Source: an uncultured Burkholderiales bacterium
Lineage (GTDB): Bacteria > Pseudomonadota > Gammaproteobacteria > Burkholderiales > Burkholderiaceae_E
Direction of reading: 5' to 3'
Assembly: GCA_902826305.1 (NCBI GenBank)
Contig: CADEEH010000001.1
Location: 32,176 to 96,175 of the forward strand
Length of the DNA: 64,000 bases
A model generated the notes under the pieces. The model saw nothing but the letters and a program-made list of their open reading frames with translations. It had not been told where the DNA came from and did not search any database. The translations under genes and the position numbers were made by a program. Positions 1-8,695 of the stretch are shown piece after piece (the stretch's first letter is position 1; every line of letters begins with the position of its first letter).

Positions 1-1012
1 CGGCACCGACACCCTCGAGAACGATCACGTCGTCGCCACGCGCCGCCCCGAGCCGGACCCCGCGTGACTGCACCCGACCCGTCGCCGCATCGATCACCCA
101 GACCGTCGGCTGTCCATCGCGCTCGAGGATCGCGGTCAGCGGCAGCCGGACCGCTCGCGAACCGTCGCTGTCGAGCACCCGCACCGAGGCCGTCATGCCG
201 AGCCGCAGCGACGGATCGGGATCACGCACGCTGATGCGCGCCGAGTAGGTGCGGGTCACGCTGTCGGTGTTCGGGGACAATTCACGCAGTGTTCCGGAAT
301 AGACCTTGTCCGGCTGCGCCCACAACGAGACCTGCAATGCACCGGCGCGGGCGAGTTCGTCGACTCGCGACTCGGCGATCGCCACCAGCACTTCGCGCTC
401 GCCGTCGGCGGCGACCGTGACCACCGGCTGGCCGGGCGACACGACCTGGCCGACTTCGGCATGGATCGCGGTGACCACGCCGTCGCGATCGGCGTTCAGC
501 GTCGTGTAGCCCCGCTGGTTGACCTTCAGCCGCTGCTGCGCCGACGCCGACTGCAGTTGTGACTCGCTCTGTGCGAGTGCCAGGCGCGCCTGGTCGACTT
601 CGGCTTGCGAGGCGAAGCGGCGCGCGAGCAGCTGTTCGGTGCGCTGCAGATCGATCCGGTTCTGCGCGACGCGACTGCGCGCCGCTTCGACGTCGGCATC
701 GGCGACGGCGACATGCAGCACCTCCTGGGCCGGGTCGAGTCGCATCAGCGGCTGGCCACGCCTGACCGCACTGCCGACCTCGACCAGGCGCGCGCTCAGG
801 CGACCCGAGCCCTGGAAGCCGAGCCTGCTTTCGTATCGGGCGCGGATTTCACCGGCGTAGGTGGCGCCGGTCGCAGCACCGCCGGCCGTGGCGACGACGC
901 TGCGTACCGGACGGATGACCTCGGCCGGCGACGGCGCCGTTGGCGCGGCCCGATCACATCCCGGCATCGTCCCGACCAGGCAGGACAGGACCAAGGCGCT
1001 GGCAGTTTTCAT
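1..1012 (-). CDS. RND efflux periplasmic adaptor subunit (3' end beyond window)
   Basis: Membrane fusion protein of the HlyD/AcrA type, which would link an inner-membrane RND pump to an outer-membrane channel. The start ATG follows a clear GAGGAGA ribosome site. The N-terminus (MKTASALVLSCLVGTMPGC) looks like a signal peptide with a weak lipobox-like end, so lipidation is uncertain. After it come a barrel-sandwich half (about residues 50-95), a Gln/Ala/Arg-rich coiled-coil hairpin (about 100-165), the second lipoyl half with DGVVTAIHAEVGQVVSPGQPV, and the start of the beta-barrel. The C-terminus lies left of position 1, where the pump gene would be expected. Substrate unknown. Family call is firm. 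Confidence 0.85.
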   Translation of the reverse strand, partial: MKTASALVLSCLVGTMPGCDRAAPTAPSPAEVIRPVRSVVATAGGAATGATYAGEIRARYESRLGFQGSGRLSARLVEVGSAVRRGQPLMRLDPAQEVLHVAVADADVEAARSRVAQNRIDLQRTEQLLARRFASQAEVDQARLALAQSESQLQSASAQQRLKVNQRGYTTLNADRDGVVTAIHAEVGQVVSPGQPVVTVAADGEREVLVAIAESRVDELARAGALQVSLWAQPDKVYSGTLRELSPNTDSVTRTYSARISVRDPDPSLRLGMTASVRVLDSDGSRAVRLPLTAILERDGQPTVWVIDAATGRVQSRGVRLGAARGDDVIVLEGVGA

Positions 1013-1157
1013 CGAACGTCTCCTCGGCATGACGACCCGGGAGGCGCTCGGTGCATCGGCTCGAACGGCCGGCGCGCTCTCGTCTGTTCGTCGTCGTTGT
1101 CGGGAGGAGTGTTGCCGCGCGCGGTTGCGGCCCGATTTCAAACCGCCGCTGCGCAAT

Positions 1158-4118
1158 TCAACTGAAAGACGTCGGGGCTTCCTGGCGCCGTGCCGATTCG
1201 GCCTGCAGCGCAGCCGCGAGGGCACGCGCCAGATCGGGCAACGCGAGCGGCTTGCCGAGCACTTCGGCGACACCGGCGGCCCGGGCCTGCTGCACCAGCG
1301 ACGGGCTGACCAGGCCGGTCATCAGCAGGATCGGCAGGTCGGTGCGCAGCGTGCGCACCTCGACGGCGAACTCGCAGCCACCCAGTCCGGGCATCGATTC
1401 GTCGGTCAGCACCAGGTCGAAGCGATCGGGCTCGGTGCGCAGTGTTTCGAGCGCCTCGCGGCTGGACACGAACCCGACCGGCTCGTAGCCGAGACCGGCG
1501 AGCAGTTCCTCGCACAGCCGCATCAGCGGCTCCTCGTCGTCGATCAGCAGCACGGTCTGGCCGTCGCCGCGCACGATCGCCGCGTCGATCACGTCGGTCG
1601 CGGGTGCGGCGACGAGGCGGGTCGACGGCAGGTAGACGGTGAACGTGCTGCCGGCGCCGAGGCGGCTCTCGACGTCGATGCCACCACCCAGATCGGTGAC
1701 GATGCCATGCACCAGCGACAGGCCGAGGCCGGTGCCGACGCCGACTTCCTTGGTGGTGAAGAACGGATCGAAGATCCGCTCGAGCAGGCGCGGTTCGATG
1801 CCGCTGCCGGTATCAGCGACACTCAGCCGGACGTAGCGGCCCGGCGCGAGTGTGCTGGTCGCGACCGCCAGCGCCGCCGGCAACGAGACGTCGTCGAGCA
1901 CGACGACCAGCGTGCCTTCGGATCGCATCGCCTGCACCGCGTTCGCGCACAGGTTCATCGCGACCTGATGGATCTGGGTCGCGTCGCCCAGGACCGCGGC
2001 GTCCTGCGCGCCGATCCGGCGTTCGAGCCGGACACCGGCCGGCAAGGTGGCCGCGATCGTGTCGAGTGCTTCGGTGACGATCGCCCGCACGTGCACCGGC
2101 ACCCTTTCGCCGATCCCGCTGCGCGAGAACGCGAGGATGCGCTCGACCAGTGATTTCGCCCGCTGCCCGGCCGCGAGCGCGGCATCGAGATGCCGGCGCT
2201 GCGCGCTGCCCTCGCTCGCGGCCTTCTGCGCCATCTCGCCGTAGCCGAGGATCGCCGACAGGATGTTGTTGAAGTCGTGGGCGATGCCACCGGCCAGGGT
2301 GCCGATCGCCTCGAGCTTCTGCGCCTGGCGCAACTGCTGCTGCAACCGGTCGCGCTGCTCTTCGGCCTGCTTGCGCTCGGTGATGTCGACCGTGACACCG
2401 GCGATGCGCTCGTCCTTGCCGTCGACGCCGCCGAAGAGCTGGGCCCGTGTCAGGATCCAGCGCGTGGTGCCGTCGGGCAACATCACGCGGGCCTCGAAGT
2501 CGGCCTGCGGCTGGCTGCCCGGATCCCGGCCCGCGCGCAGGGTCCGGTCGAGGTCTTCGGGGTGTGCGCCGAGGCGTTGCAGGAACTCCGCGTGTGAGGC
2601 GGGAGCCGTCTGCGCCGGCAGGCCGAGCAGCGCATGCACCTTCGGCGAGATGAACAGTTCGCCGGTGGTCACGTTCCACACCCAGTGCCCGCCGCGCGAG
2701 CCGGTCATCGCCAGCGCGTAACGCTCTTCGCTTTGCCGCAGCGCCTCCTCGGCGCGTTTGCGGTCGTCGATGTCGCTGACCGACCCGGCGATCCGCTGCG
2801 GCCGCCCCGCGGCGTCGCGGACACACAGCGCGCGCACGTGGATCCAGGTGGTCCGGCCGTCCGCGCGGCGGACACGGTACTCGACCTCGTAGTGCGGCCG
2901 GTGCCCGTCCAGATGCGCCTGCAGTGCGTCGGCGCGGCGCTGCATGTCGTCCGGGTGGCACACGATCAGGCGCCGGATGTCGTCCAGCGCCTGCGTCTCG
3001 GGTTCCAGCGGCAGCCCCAGGATCTCGCGTGCCCGGCGCGATTCGTAGGCGGTGCCGGCCACCAGGTCCCAGTCCCAGATGCCGGTATCCGAACCGGCCG
3101 CGGCCAGTGCGTAGCGTTCTTCCGAGCGGACGAGCGAGCCGCGTGCGGCCGACAACCAGACGATCTGGCGCCACAACAGCACCATCAGCACCGCGGCCAG
3201 CGCGGCCAGCGCCAGCGTCCGCATCGTCGAGCCGATCGCCTGGGCCCGCCATGGCGCGAGCGCGGCGGCCGCGTCGCGGCTGACCACCACCACCAGCGGA
3301 TAGTCGGGCACGAGGCGGATCGCGGCGAACCGATCGACACCGTCGACCGGGCTCGGCCCGCGCAACGCGCGCGGCTGCCCGTCGGCGCCGGGCAGCAGCG
3401 ACTCCAGCGCCGGGTACTGCTGGCCGAGCGAACCTGCGTGTGACGGGTGCCGGGCAAGCAGGGTCGTGTCCCGATGCAGCAGCGCGACCCGGGTCGACGG
3501 ATCGGGATACGCGTCGCGATAGAAGCGCTCGAAGTAATCGACCCCGCCGCGCGCGGCGACCACACCGGCGAACCCGCCGTCCTCGTGTTCCAGACGACGG
3601 CCGAACGGCACGATCCAGTGCCCCTCGCCGGCCGCGGGTGCCGCACCGAAGACGACAAAACCCGGCGCCGGATCGTCGCGCAACTGCTGGAATCGCGGCA
3701 ACGCCGCCATGTTGACCGCGCGCCGCGGTGAAGGCCAGGACACGCCGATCTGGTCGCCGCCGGCGTCGAACATGCCCAGACCGTCGATCTGGTTCATCCC
3801 GGTCGCCATGTCGCGCAGGTAGGCATGCAGGTCGTCGGTGCCCAACCGGCTGATGCGTCCGCGTTTGTACTCGCCCGCGATGTGCCGCAGCATCACGTCG
3901 ACCGCCTGCACGGTGCGTGCGGTCTGTTCGGCGATCGCCCGTGATTGCGAGTCGAGTTCGCGCCGGGTGTCGGCCACCGCCTGGTGGTGACTGAGCGCGA
4001 TGTCGTATGCGGCGAAGGCCGCGGTGGCCACGATGAACAGCCCGCCGGCCCAGGCGATCCGTCGCCCGGACCAGGTCTCGACATCGGACAACGCGATCAG
4101 GCGCGACGCGAGTCTCAT
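1158..4118 (-). CDS. Hybrid sensor histidine kinase with extracytoplasmic sensor, two PAS domains and C-terminal receiver
   Basis: A 986-residue membrane sensor kinase. One transmembrane helix (about 22-40) and a second (about 292-315) flank a periplasmic region of about 250 residues, probably Cache-like. Two PAS/PAC units follow (about 335-460 and 465-590), then a HisKA segment GGIAHDFNNILSAILGYG with the phosphoacceptor His near 615, an ATPase domain with GTGLGLSLVHGIV, and a receiver domain with the phosphoacceptor Asp near 903 (LVLTDESMPGLGG). HDFNN is typical of hybrid kinases that signal through their own or a separate receiver. No output regulator is adjacent. It is divergent from the hydroquinone operon, so it could sense an aromatic compound, but this rests on position only. 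Confidence 0.9.
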   Translation of the reverse strand: MRLASRLIALSDVETWSGRRIAWAGGLFIVATAAFAAYDIALSHHQAVADTRRELDSQSRAIAEQTARTVQAVDVMLRHIAGEYKRGRISRLGTDDLHAYLRDMATGMNQIDGLGMFDAGGDQIGVSWPSPRRAVNMAALPRFQQLRDDPAPGFVVFGAAPAAGEGHWIVPFGRRLEHEDGGFAGVVAARGGVDYFERFYRDAYPDPSTRVALLHRDTTLLARHPSHAGSLGQQYPALESLLPGADGQPRALRGPSPVDGVDRFAAIRLVPDYPLVVVVSRDAAAALAPWRAQAIGSTMRTLALAALAAVLMVLLWRQIVWLSAARGSLVRSEERYALAAAGSDTGIWDWDLVAGTAYESRRAREILGLPLEPETQALDDIRRLIVCHPDDMQRRADALQAHLDGHRPHYEVEYRVRRADGRTTWIHVRALCVRDAAGRPQRIAGSVSDIDDRKRAEEALRQSEERYALAMTGSRGGHWVWNVTTGELFISPKVHALLGLPAQTAPASHAEFLQRLGAHPEDLDRTLRAGRDPGSQPQADFEARVMLPDGTTRWILTRAQLFGGVDGKDERIAGVTVDITERKQAEEQRDRLQQQLRQAQKLEAIGTLAGGIAHDFNNILSAILGYGEMAQKAASEGSAQRRHLDAALAAGQRAKSLVERILAFSRSGIGERVPVHVRAIVTEALDTIAATLPAGVRLERRIGAQDAAVLGDATQIHQVAMNLCANAVQAMRSEGTLVVVLDDVSLPAALAVATSTLAPGRYVRLSVADTGSGIEPRLLERIFDPFFTTKEVGVGTGLGLSLVHGIVTDLGGGIDVESRLGAGSTFTVYLPSTRLVAAPATDVIDAAIVRGDGQTVLLIDDEEPLMRLCEELLAGLGYEPVGFVSSREALETLRTEPDRFDLVLTDESMPGLGGCEFAVEVRTLRTDLPILLMTGLVSPSLVQQARAAGVAEVLGKPLALPDLARALAAALQAESARRQEAPTSFS

Positions 4119-4226
4119 CGGCGGCCACCGTGCCGGTTGCTGCCGCCCCGCAGGACGGGCACGGCACTCCTCGGGCCGAGTGTGTCACAGGAAAGGCGCC
4201 CCGACACCGGACTGGCACGGGCGCCC

Positions 4227-4244
4227 GTGTTTCATTTGAAACAC
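4227..4244. promoter_or_regulatory. 18-bp perfect palindrome, candidate operator
   Basis: GTGTTTCATTTGAAACAC is a perfect inverted repeat (8-bp arms, TT centre) in the divergent region between the sensor kinase and the hydroquinone operon. The shape matches a dimeric activator or repressor site. The cognate regulator is not evident in the window. Confidence 0.5.
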
Positions 4245-4305
4245 CCCTTCGGCCGCCGCGAGAGCACACATTCCGACAGAACCCGCGGCCGGATTGTTCT
4301 GGAAT

Positions 4306-4320
4306 ACCGAACAGTTCGGT
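4306..4320. promoter_or_regulatory. 15-bp perfect palindrome, candidate repressor operator
   Basis: ACCGAACAGTTCGGT is a perfect 7-1-7 inverted repeat about 85 bp before the hapC start. The form is typical of TetR-family operators. It differs from the palindrome 60 bp upstream, which suggests two regulators on this promoter region. Confidence 0.5.
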
Positions 4321-4403
4321 CGCCATCTGATGCCTAGTCGTGCCCGCCCCGGGTGCCTAGACTCCTGCTACCCGATCAGAGGTGCCGGACACAGGAGACC
4401 AAC

Positions 4404-4913
4404 GTGCCGCAACCAGCCTACGAGACCCGATTCGGTTCACTCGCCCATTTCGAGAAGGGCCAGGTCCAGCCGATCGACGACGACGTCAAGCACTACGCGT
4501 TCTCGAACTGCTTCGAGATCGCGTCCCGATCCCGGCCGTACGAGAAGGTGGTCTTCGGCCAGAACCAGGTCTACGTGCTCGAGGTGCTCAGGGCCGAGGG
4601 GACGTCGCCCTGGTACACCTGCGCGCACGACGAGTTCGCGCTCGACATGGACGGCGAGGTCGAGGTGCACCTGGTCAAGCTGCAGGGCGACCAGGTCGTG
4701 GCCGACGAGAACCGGAACGGGGCGGTGCTGGTCAAGGGTGAACCGCGCGGAAAGAAGATGGGCTGGATCAGGCTGCGTCGGGGCCACCAGGCGATGCTGC
4801 CGAAGAACTGCGCCTACCAGTTCCGATCGGCCGCGCCCGCGGTGCTGGTGCTGCAGACGTGCAAGGGCGAACTGAGCATCGAGCGCTGGGCAGAGATCTG
4901 CCAGGCCGCCTGA
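4404..4913 (+). CDS. hapC: Hydroquinone 1,2-dioxygenase, small subunit
   Basis: Small (alpha) subunit of the two-component hydroquinone ring-cleavage dioxygenase, which opens hydroquinone to 4-hydroxymuconic semialdehyde. The 169-residue product fits the roughly 19 kDa HapC/PnpC subunits. The GTG start at 4404 is chosen because AGGAG lies 6 bases before it; an upstream in-frame ATG at 4353 has no ribosome site. The large subunit follows after 39 bp, and semialdehyde dehydrogenase and maleylacetate reductase come next, the order expected for the hydroquinone branch of 4-nitrophenol and 4-hydroxyacetophenone pathways. The small subunit is thought to be structural, with the iron held by the large one. 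First gene of an operon running to about 15.6 kb. Confidence 0.85.
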   Translation: MPQPAYETRFGSLAHFEKGQVQPIDDDVKHYAFSNCFEIASRSRPYEKVVFGQNQVYVLEVLRAEGTSPWYTCAHDEFALDMDGEVEVHLVKLQGDQVVADENRNGAVLVKGEPRGKKMGWIRLRRGHQAMLPKNCAYQFRSAAPAVLVLQTCKGELSIERWAEICQAA

Positions 4914-4952
4914 ACGGCCGACGATCCGAAACCGCACAGACAGGAGACTTCG

Positions 4953-5960
4953 ATGAACGCACCGGCAGACCTCGCCCAGGTGATCGCCTCGCAACCGGAC
5001 GCCGTCCACGGCTACAAGGCCTTCACGCTGGGCAGCTTCTCGTTCCGTCGCGACGAATACTTCGCACACATCCAGTGGACGACGCGCGACGGCCGCACAC
5101 TGAGCCACACGATGGACGCCGCCAACTACCTGCGTGCGCTGATGCGCGACGTCGCCTGGGGTTTCTTCTACGGCTGGGTCAACTTCGATCACGTGGTCGG
5201 CACCGTCAATCACTACAAGACGGTTGACTTCTTCGCCGGCAGCTACAACGACACGATGAAATCCGCCGGGGTCGACCTGCTGGAGAACTTCCCCTCCGAA
5301 CGGATCGGCGCGACGTTCGCGGCGATGCTCGACGACTGGACCAACGAAGGGTTCGATCCGTTCGCCGCCCCGCAGGAGACCGGCTCGGCCTACGGGCGCA
5401 AGCGTGGCCACAACCGGCCGGCGATCACCCGCGCGCGCGAACTCGCGACGCGTTGTGTCGGCCTGAAGGGTGACCTGGCGCTGAGAACCGACGAACGCGG
5501 TGCACCGGTCAATCGTGCGTTCGCCGACGTGCCCCAGGACCAGCCCGAACTGCATCCGGAGCCCGGGTTCGAGAACGAGGTGCACGCGTTCAACCTGTTC
5601 GCGTTCCTGTCGCGCAGCCAGGTCACCTGGAATCCGAGTTTCACCAGCGTCGTCAAGTACAGCTTCATGTGCCCGACGACCGAGGAACACATCCTGCCGA
5701 TCGTCCACGGCAACGACCGCGTCGAGTGGTTCTTCCAGATGTGCGACGAGATCCATTGGGACTGCGCCCACAAGGAGACCGGCAAGCCGCTGGCGCGGGT
5801 GATCATGAAGGCCGGCGACATGGCGGCGATGCCGGCCTACTGCCGCCACCAGGGCTACAGCCCCAAGCGCAGCATGCTGCTGGTCTGGGAGAACGGCAGC
5901 CCGACGCTGGTCCACGAGATCCAGAGCGGCGAGGCACCGCAGGTGCCGGTGAGCTTCTGA
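4953..5960 (+). CDS. hapD: Hydroquinone 1,2-dioxygenase, large (iron-binding) subunit
   Basis: Catalytic subunit (335 residues, about 38 kDa) of the Fe(II) hydroquinone dioxygenase. Its C-terminal cupin-like half shows HGNDRVE followed by CRHQGY: His252, Asn254 and Glu258, then His299. This has the spacing of the His-Asn-Glu-His iron site described for PnpC/PnpD-type enzymes. The start ATG follows ACAGGAGAC. It acts with the small subunit encoded just upstream; the ring-opened product goes to the aldehyde dehydrogenase next in line. Identification as the two-subunit type is strong. The growth substrate that yields hydroquinone (nitrophenol, acetophenone, arbutin-like phenol) cannot be read from the sequence, because no hydroquinone-forming monooxygenase is in this operon. 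Confidence 0.88.
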   Translation: MNAPADLAQVIASQPDAVHGYKAFTLGSFSFRRDEYFAHIQWTTRDGRTLSHTMDAANYLRALMRDVAWGFFYGWVNFDHVVGTVNHYKTVDFFAGSYNDTMKSAGVDLLENFPSERIGATFAAMLDDWTNEGFDPFAAPQETGSAYGRKRGHNRPAITRARELATRCVGLKGDLALRTDERGAPVNRAFADVPQDQPELHPEPGFENEVHAFNLFAFLSRSQVTWNPSFTSVVKYSFMCPTTEEHILPIVHGNDRVEWFFQMCDEIHWDCAHKETGKPLARVIMKAGDMAAMPAYCRHQGYSPKRSMLLVWENGSPTLVHEIQSGEAPQVPVSF

Positions 5961-6081
5961 AACCGGGGGAGCGCATCGGCCCGACGGGGTGGGATGCCGG
6001 GCCGGTCGGCAGGCCCGGTCGGAAGCAACGCCACGGCGTACGTCGCCTGGCTCGAGTCGACTGTTGCAATCGGAGTGATCG

Positions 6082-7593
6082 ATGGACCTGACGGATATCC
6101 AGGCCGCGGTGGGGCTGCGCACGCCCATCCGGCACCAGCTCTTCATCGACGGGCGGTTCGTCGATGCCGCCAGCGGCGAGACGCTGGCGACGCTGAACCC
6201 GCATGACAACTCACCGATCGCCGATGTCGCGATGGCCGGTGTCGCGGACGTCGATCACGCGGTGGCCGCGGCACGGCGCGTCTTCCCGACGTGGAGCCGG
6301 ATGGCGGCCGCGGACCGGGGCCGCATCCTGCTCAGGCTCGCCGACCTGATCGAAGCCAACACCGAGGAGCTGGCGCGACTGGAGTCGCTGGACACCGGCC
6401 ATCCGATCCGCGACAGCCGCGCACTCGACGTGCCGCGCACCGCGGCCTGTTATCGCTATTTCGGCGGCATGGCCGACAAGTTCCAGGGCGAGACGATCCC
6501 GGTCGAAGCCGGCTTCCTGAACTACACGCTGCGCGAGCCGGTCGGTGTCGTCGGCCAGGTCGTACCCTGGAACTTTCCGCTGATGTTCACCAGCTGGAAG
6601 ATGGCGCCCGCGCTGGCGGCCGGCAACACGATCGTGATGAAGCCGGCGGAGATCACGCCGCTGTCGAGCCTGAAGATCGCCGAGCTGATGGCCGAGGCCG
6701 GGATGCCGCCCGGCGTGGTCAACATCCTGCCCGGGCTGGGTCGGATCGCCGGCCAGTACATCGCCGAACATCCGGCGATCGCCAAGGTCGCCTTCACCGG
6801 CAGCACGGCAACCGGCCGGCGTGTCGTCGAGGCCAGCGCCGGCAACCTGAAGAAGGTCCAGCTCGAGCTCGGCGGCAAGGGACCGAACATCGTCTTCGAC
6901 GACGCGAACCTGGCGGCGGCGGTCAACGGCAGCGCCTGGGCGATCTTCCACAACCAGGGCCAGGCGTGCATCGCCGGCAGCCGGCTGATGCTGCACGAAC
7001 GGATCGCCGACGAGTTCCTCGAGCGGTTCACGGCCCTCGCCCGCAGCATCCGGCTCGGCAACCCGCTGGACGCGGCCACCGAGATGGGCCCGCTGACCAG
7101 CATCCAGCACCGTGATCGGGTGCTGTCCTACGTGGACGTCGCGCGGGAGGAAGGCGGCGAGGTCCTCGCCGGCGGCCGGCCGCCGGACGAGGAGTCACTC
7201 GCCCGCGGCTGCTACGTCGAACCGACGATCGTCAAGGCGAAGACACCCCGTGACCGCATCGCGCAGGAGGAAGTCTTCGGGCCGTTCGTCACCGTGCTCA
7301 CCTTCCGCGACGATGCCGAGGCACTGGCGATCGCCAACGGCACCGACTACGGCCTCGGATCCGGCCTGTGGACCGCGAACCTGCAGCGGGCGCACGTGTT
7401 CGCCCGCGAGCTGCAGGCGGGCATGGTCTGGATCAATTCGTACAAACGGGTCAATCCGGGCTCACCGTTCGGCGGCGTCGGCCAGAGCGGCTACGGGCGC
7501 GAGATGGGGTACGACGCGATGCGTGAATACACACAGGTCAAGAGTGTCTGGGTGAACGTCGACGCGAAGATCCCTCCCTGGTATCCGCGCTGA
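6082..7593 (+). CDS. hapE: 4-hydroxymuconic semialdehyde dehydrogenase (aldehyde dehydrogenase family)
   Basis: NAD(P)-dependent aldehyde dehydrogenase of 503 residues. PWNFPL and FTGSTATG mark the nucleotide site, the general-base Glu lies in LELGGKGPN, and the nucleophile Cys in NQGQACIAGSR. In this position, between hydroquinone dioxygenase and maleylacetate reductase, it should oxidise 4-hydroxymuconic semialdehyde to maleylacetate (enol form). The start ATG has CGGAG 6 bases upstream. About 120 bp separate it from hapD without a recognisable signal, and its stop lies 1 bp before the next start. Substrate is inferred from gene context; the family is certain. Confidence 0.87.
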   Translation: MDLTDIQAAVGLRTPIRHQLFIDGRFVDAASGETLATLNPHDNSPIADVAMAGVADVDHAVAAARRVFPTWSRMAAADRGRILLRLADLIEANTEELARLESLDTGHPIRDSRALDVPRTAACYRYFGGMADKFQGETIPVEAGFLNYTLREPVGVVGQVVPWNFPLMFTSWKMAPALAAGNTIVMKPAEITPLSSLKIAELMAEAGMPPGVVNILPGLGRIAGQYIAEHPAIAKVAFTGSTATGRRVVEASAGNLKKVQLELGGKGPNIVFDDANLAAAVNGSAWAIFHNQGQACIAGSRLMLHERIADEFLERFTALARSIRLGNPLDAATEMGPLTSIQHRDRVLSYVDVAREEGGEVLAGGRPPDEESLARGCYVEPTIVKAKTPRDRIAQEEVFGPFVTVLTFRDDAEALAIANGTDYGLGSGLWTANLQRAHVFARELQAGMVWINSYKRVNPGSPFGGVGQSGYGREMGYDAMREYTQVKSVWVNVDAKIPPWYPR

Positions 7594-7594
7594 G

Positions 7595-8659
7595 ATGGAC
7601 GCCTTCGTCTACCAGGCCAATCCGACCCGGGTCGTCTTCGGTGCCGGTGCGCTGGCCCGGCTCGGCGAGGAGATCGAACGCCTCGGTGCCCGGCGCGCGC
7701 TGGTGCTGTCGACACCGGAGCAGGCGGACTCGGCCGGACAGGTCGCGGCGATGCTCGGTGATCGCGCGGCCGGTGTGTTCGCCCGGGCTGTGATGCACGT
7801 GCCGATCGAGACCGCGCGGGCGGCGCGCGAGGAGGCCAGGCGCCTGGGCGCGGACTGCGCGGTCGCGGTCGGTGGCGGCTCGACCACCGGCCTGGGAAAG
7901 GCGATCGCACTGGACAGCGGGCTGCCGATCCTGGCGATCCCGACCACCTACGCGGGCAGCGAGATGACGCCGATCTGGGGCCTGACCGAAGCCGGGGTCA
8001 AGAAGACCGGACGCGATCCGCGGGTCCTGCCACGGACGGTGATCTACGATCCGGCACTGACGCTGACGCTGCCGTACCCATTGACCGTGACCAGTGCCAT
8101 CAACGCGATCGCCCATGCAGCCGAAGGCCTGTACGCCCACGACGTCAATCCGGTGGTCGCGCTGATGGCCGAGGAAGGCATCCGGGCCAGCGCGGCGGCG
8201 CTGGCCCCGCTGCAGTCGGACCCGACCGACCTGCACGCCCGCGGCGACGCGTTGTATGGGGCCTGGCTGTGCGGCACGGTGCTCGGCAGCGTCGCGATGG
8301 GGCTTCATCACAAGCTCTGCCACACCCTCGGCGGCAGCTTCAACCTGCCGCACGCGGACGTGCACACCGTGGTCCTGCCACACGCGCTGGCCTACAACAC
8401 CGATGACGCGCCGCACGCGATGCAACGGATCGCGCGGGCACTCGGCGAATCGGACGCGGCCGCCGGCGTGCACGCGCTGGCGCGGCGCCATGGTGCCCCG
8501 ACATCGCTGGCCGCGATCGGCATGCCGGCCGACGGACTCGACCGCGCCGCCGACCTGGCCGCGGCCACGCCGTATCCGAATCCTCGCCCGCTCGACCGAC
8601 GCGCACTGCGTGCGCTGCTTCAGCGTGCGTTCGATGGCGTTCCCCCGCAGCGCGACTGA
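7595..8659 (+). CDS. hapF: Maleylacetate reductase
   Basis: NAD(P)H-dependent maleylacetate reductase (354 residues), iron-alcohol-dehydrogenase superfamily. It reduces maleylacetate to 3-oxoadipate. Visible landmarks are the N-terminal VVFGAGALARLGEEI, the dinucleotide loop VGGGSTTGLGKAIAL, PTTYAGSEMTPIWG and a His-containing segment HHKLCHTLGGSFNLPHADVH typical of this group. It starts 1 bp after hapE, so the two are probably translationally coupled. It receives maleylacetate both from the hydroquinone branch and from the hydroxyquinol dioxygenase encoded further down. Confidence 0.92.
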   Translation: MDAFVYQANPTRVVFGAGALARLGEEIERLGARRALVLSTPEQADSAGQVAAMLGDRAAGVFARAVMHVPIETARAAREEARRLGADCAVAVGGGSTTGLGKAIALDSGLPILAIPTTYAGSEMTPIWGLTEAGVKKTGRDPRVLPRTVIYDPALTLTLPYPLTVTSAINAIAHAAEGLYAHDVNPVVALMAEEGIRASAAALAPLQSDPTDLHARGDALYGAWLCGTVLGSVAMGLHHKLCHTLGGSFNLPHADVHTVVLPHALAYNTDDAPHAMQRIARALGESDAAAGVHALARRHGAPTSLAAIGMPADGLDRAADLAAATPYPNPRPLDRRALRALLQRAFDGVPPQRD

Positions 8660-8695
8660 TCCGCGCCGCCCCACAACACCCATAAGGAGACTGAC

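Noticed and set aside
4212..4226. TGGCACGG resembling the -24 box of a sigma-54 promoter near hapC
   Set aside because: No GC at the required -12 distance follows; the sequence runs into the 18-bp palindrome instead.
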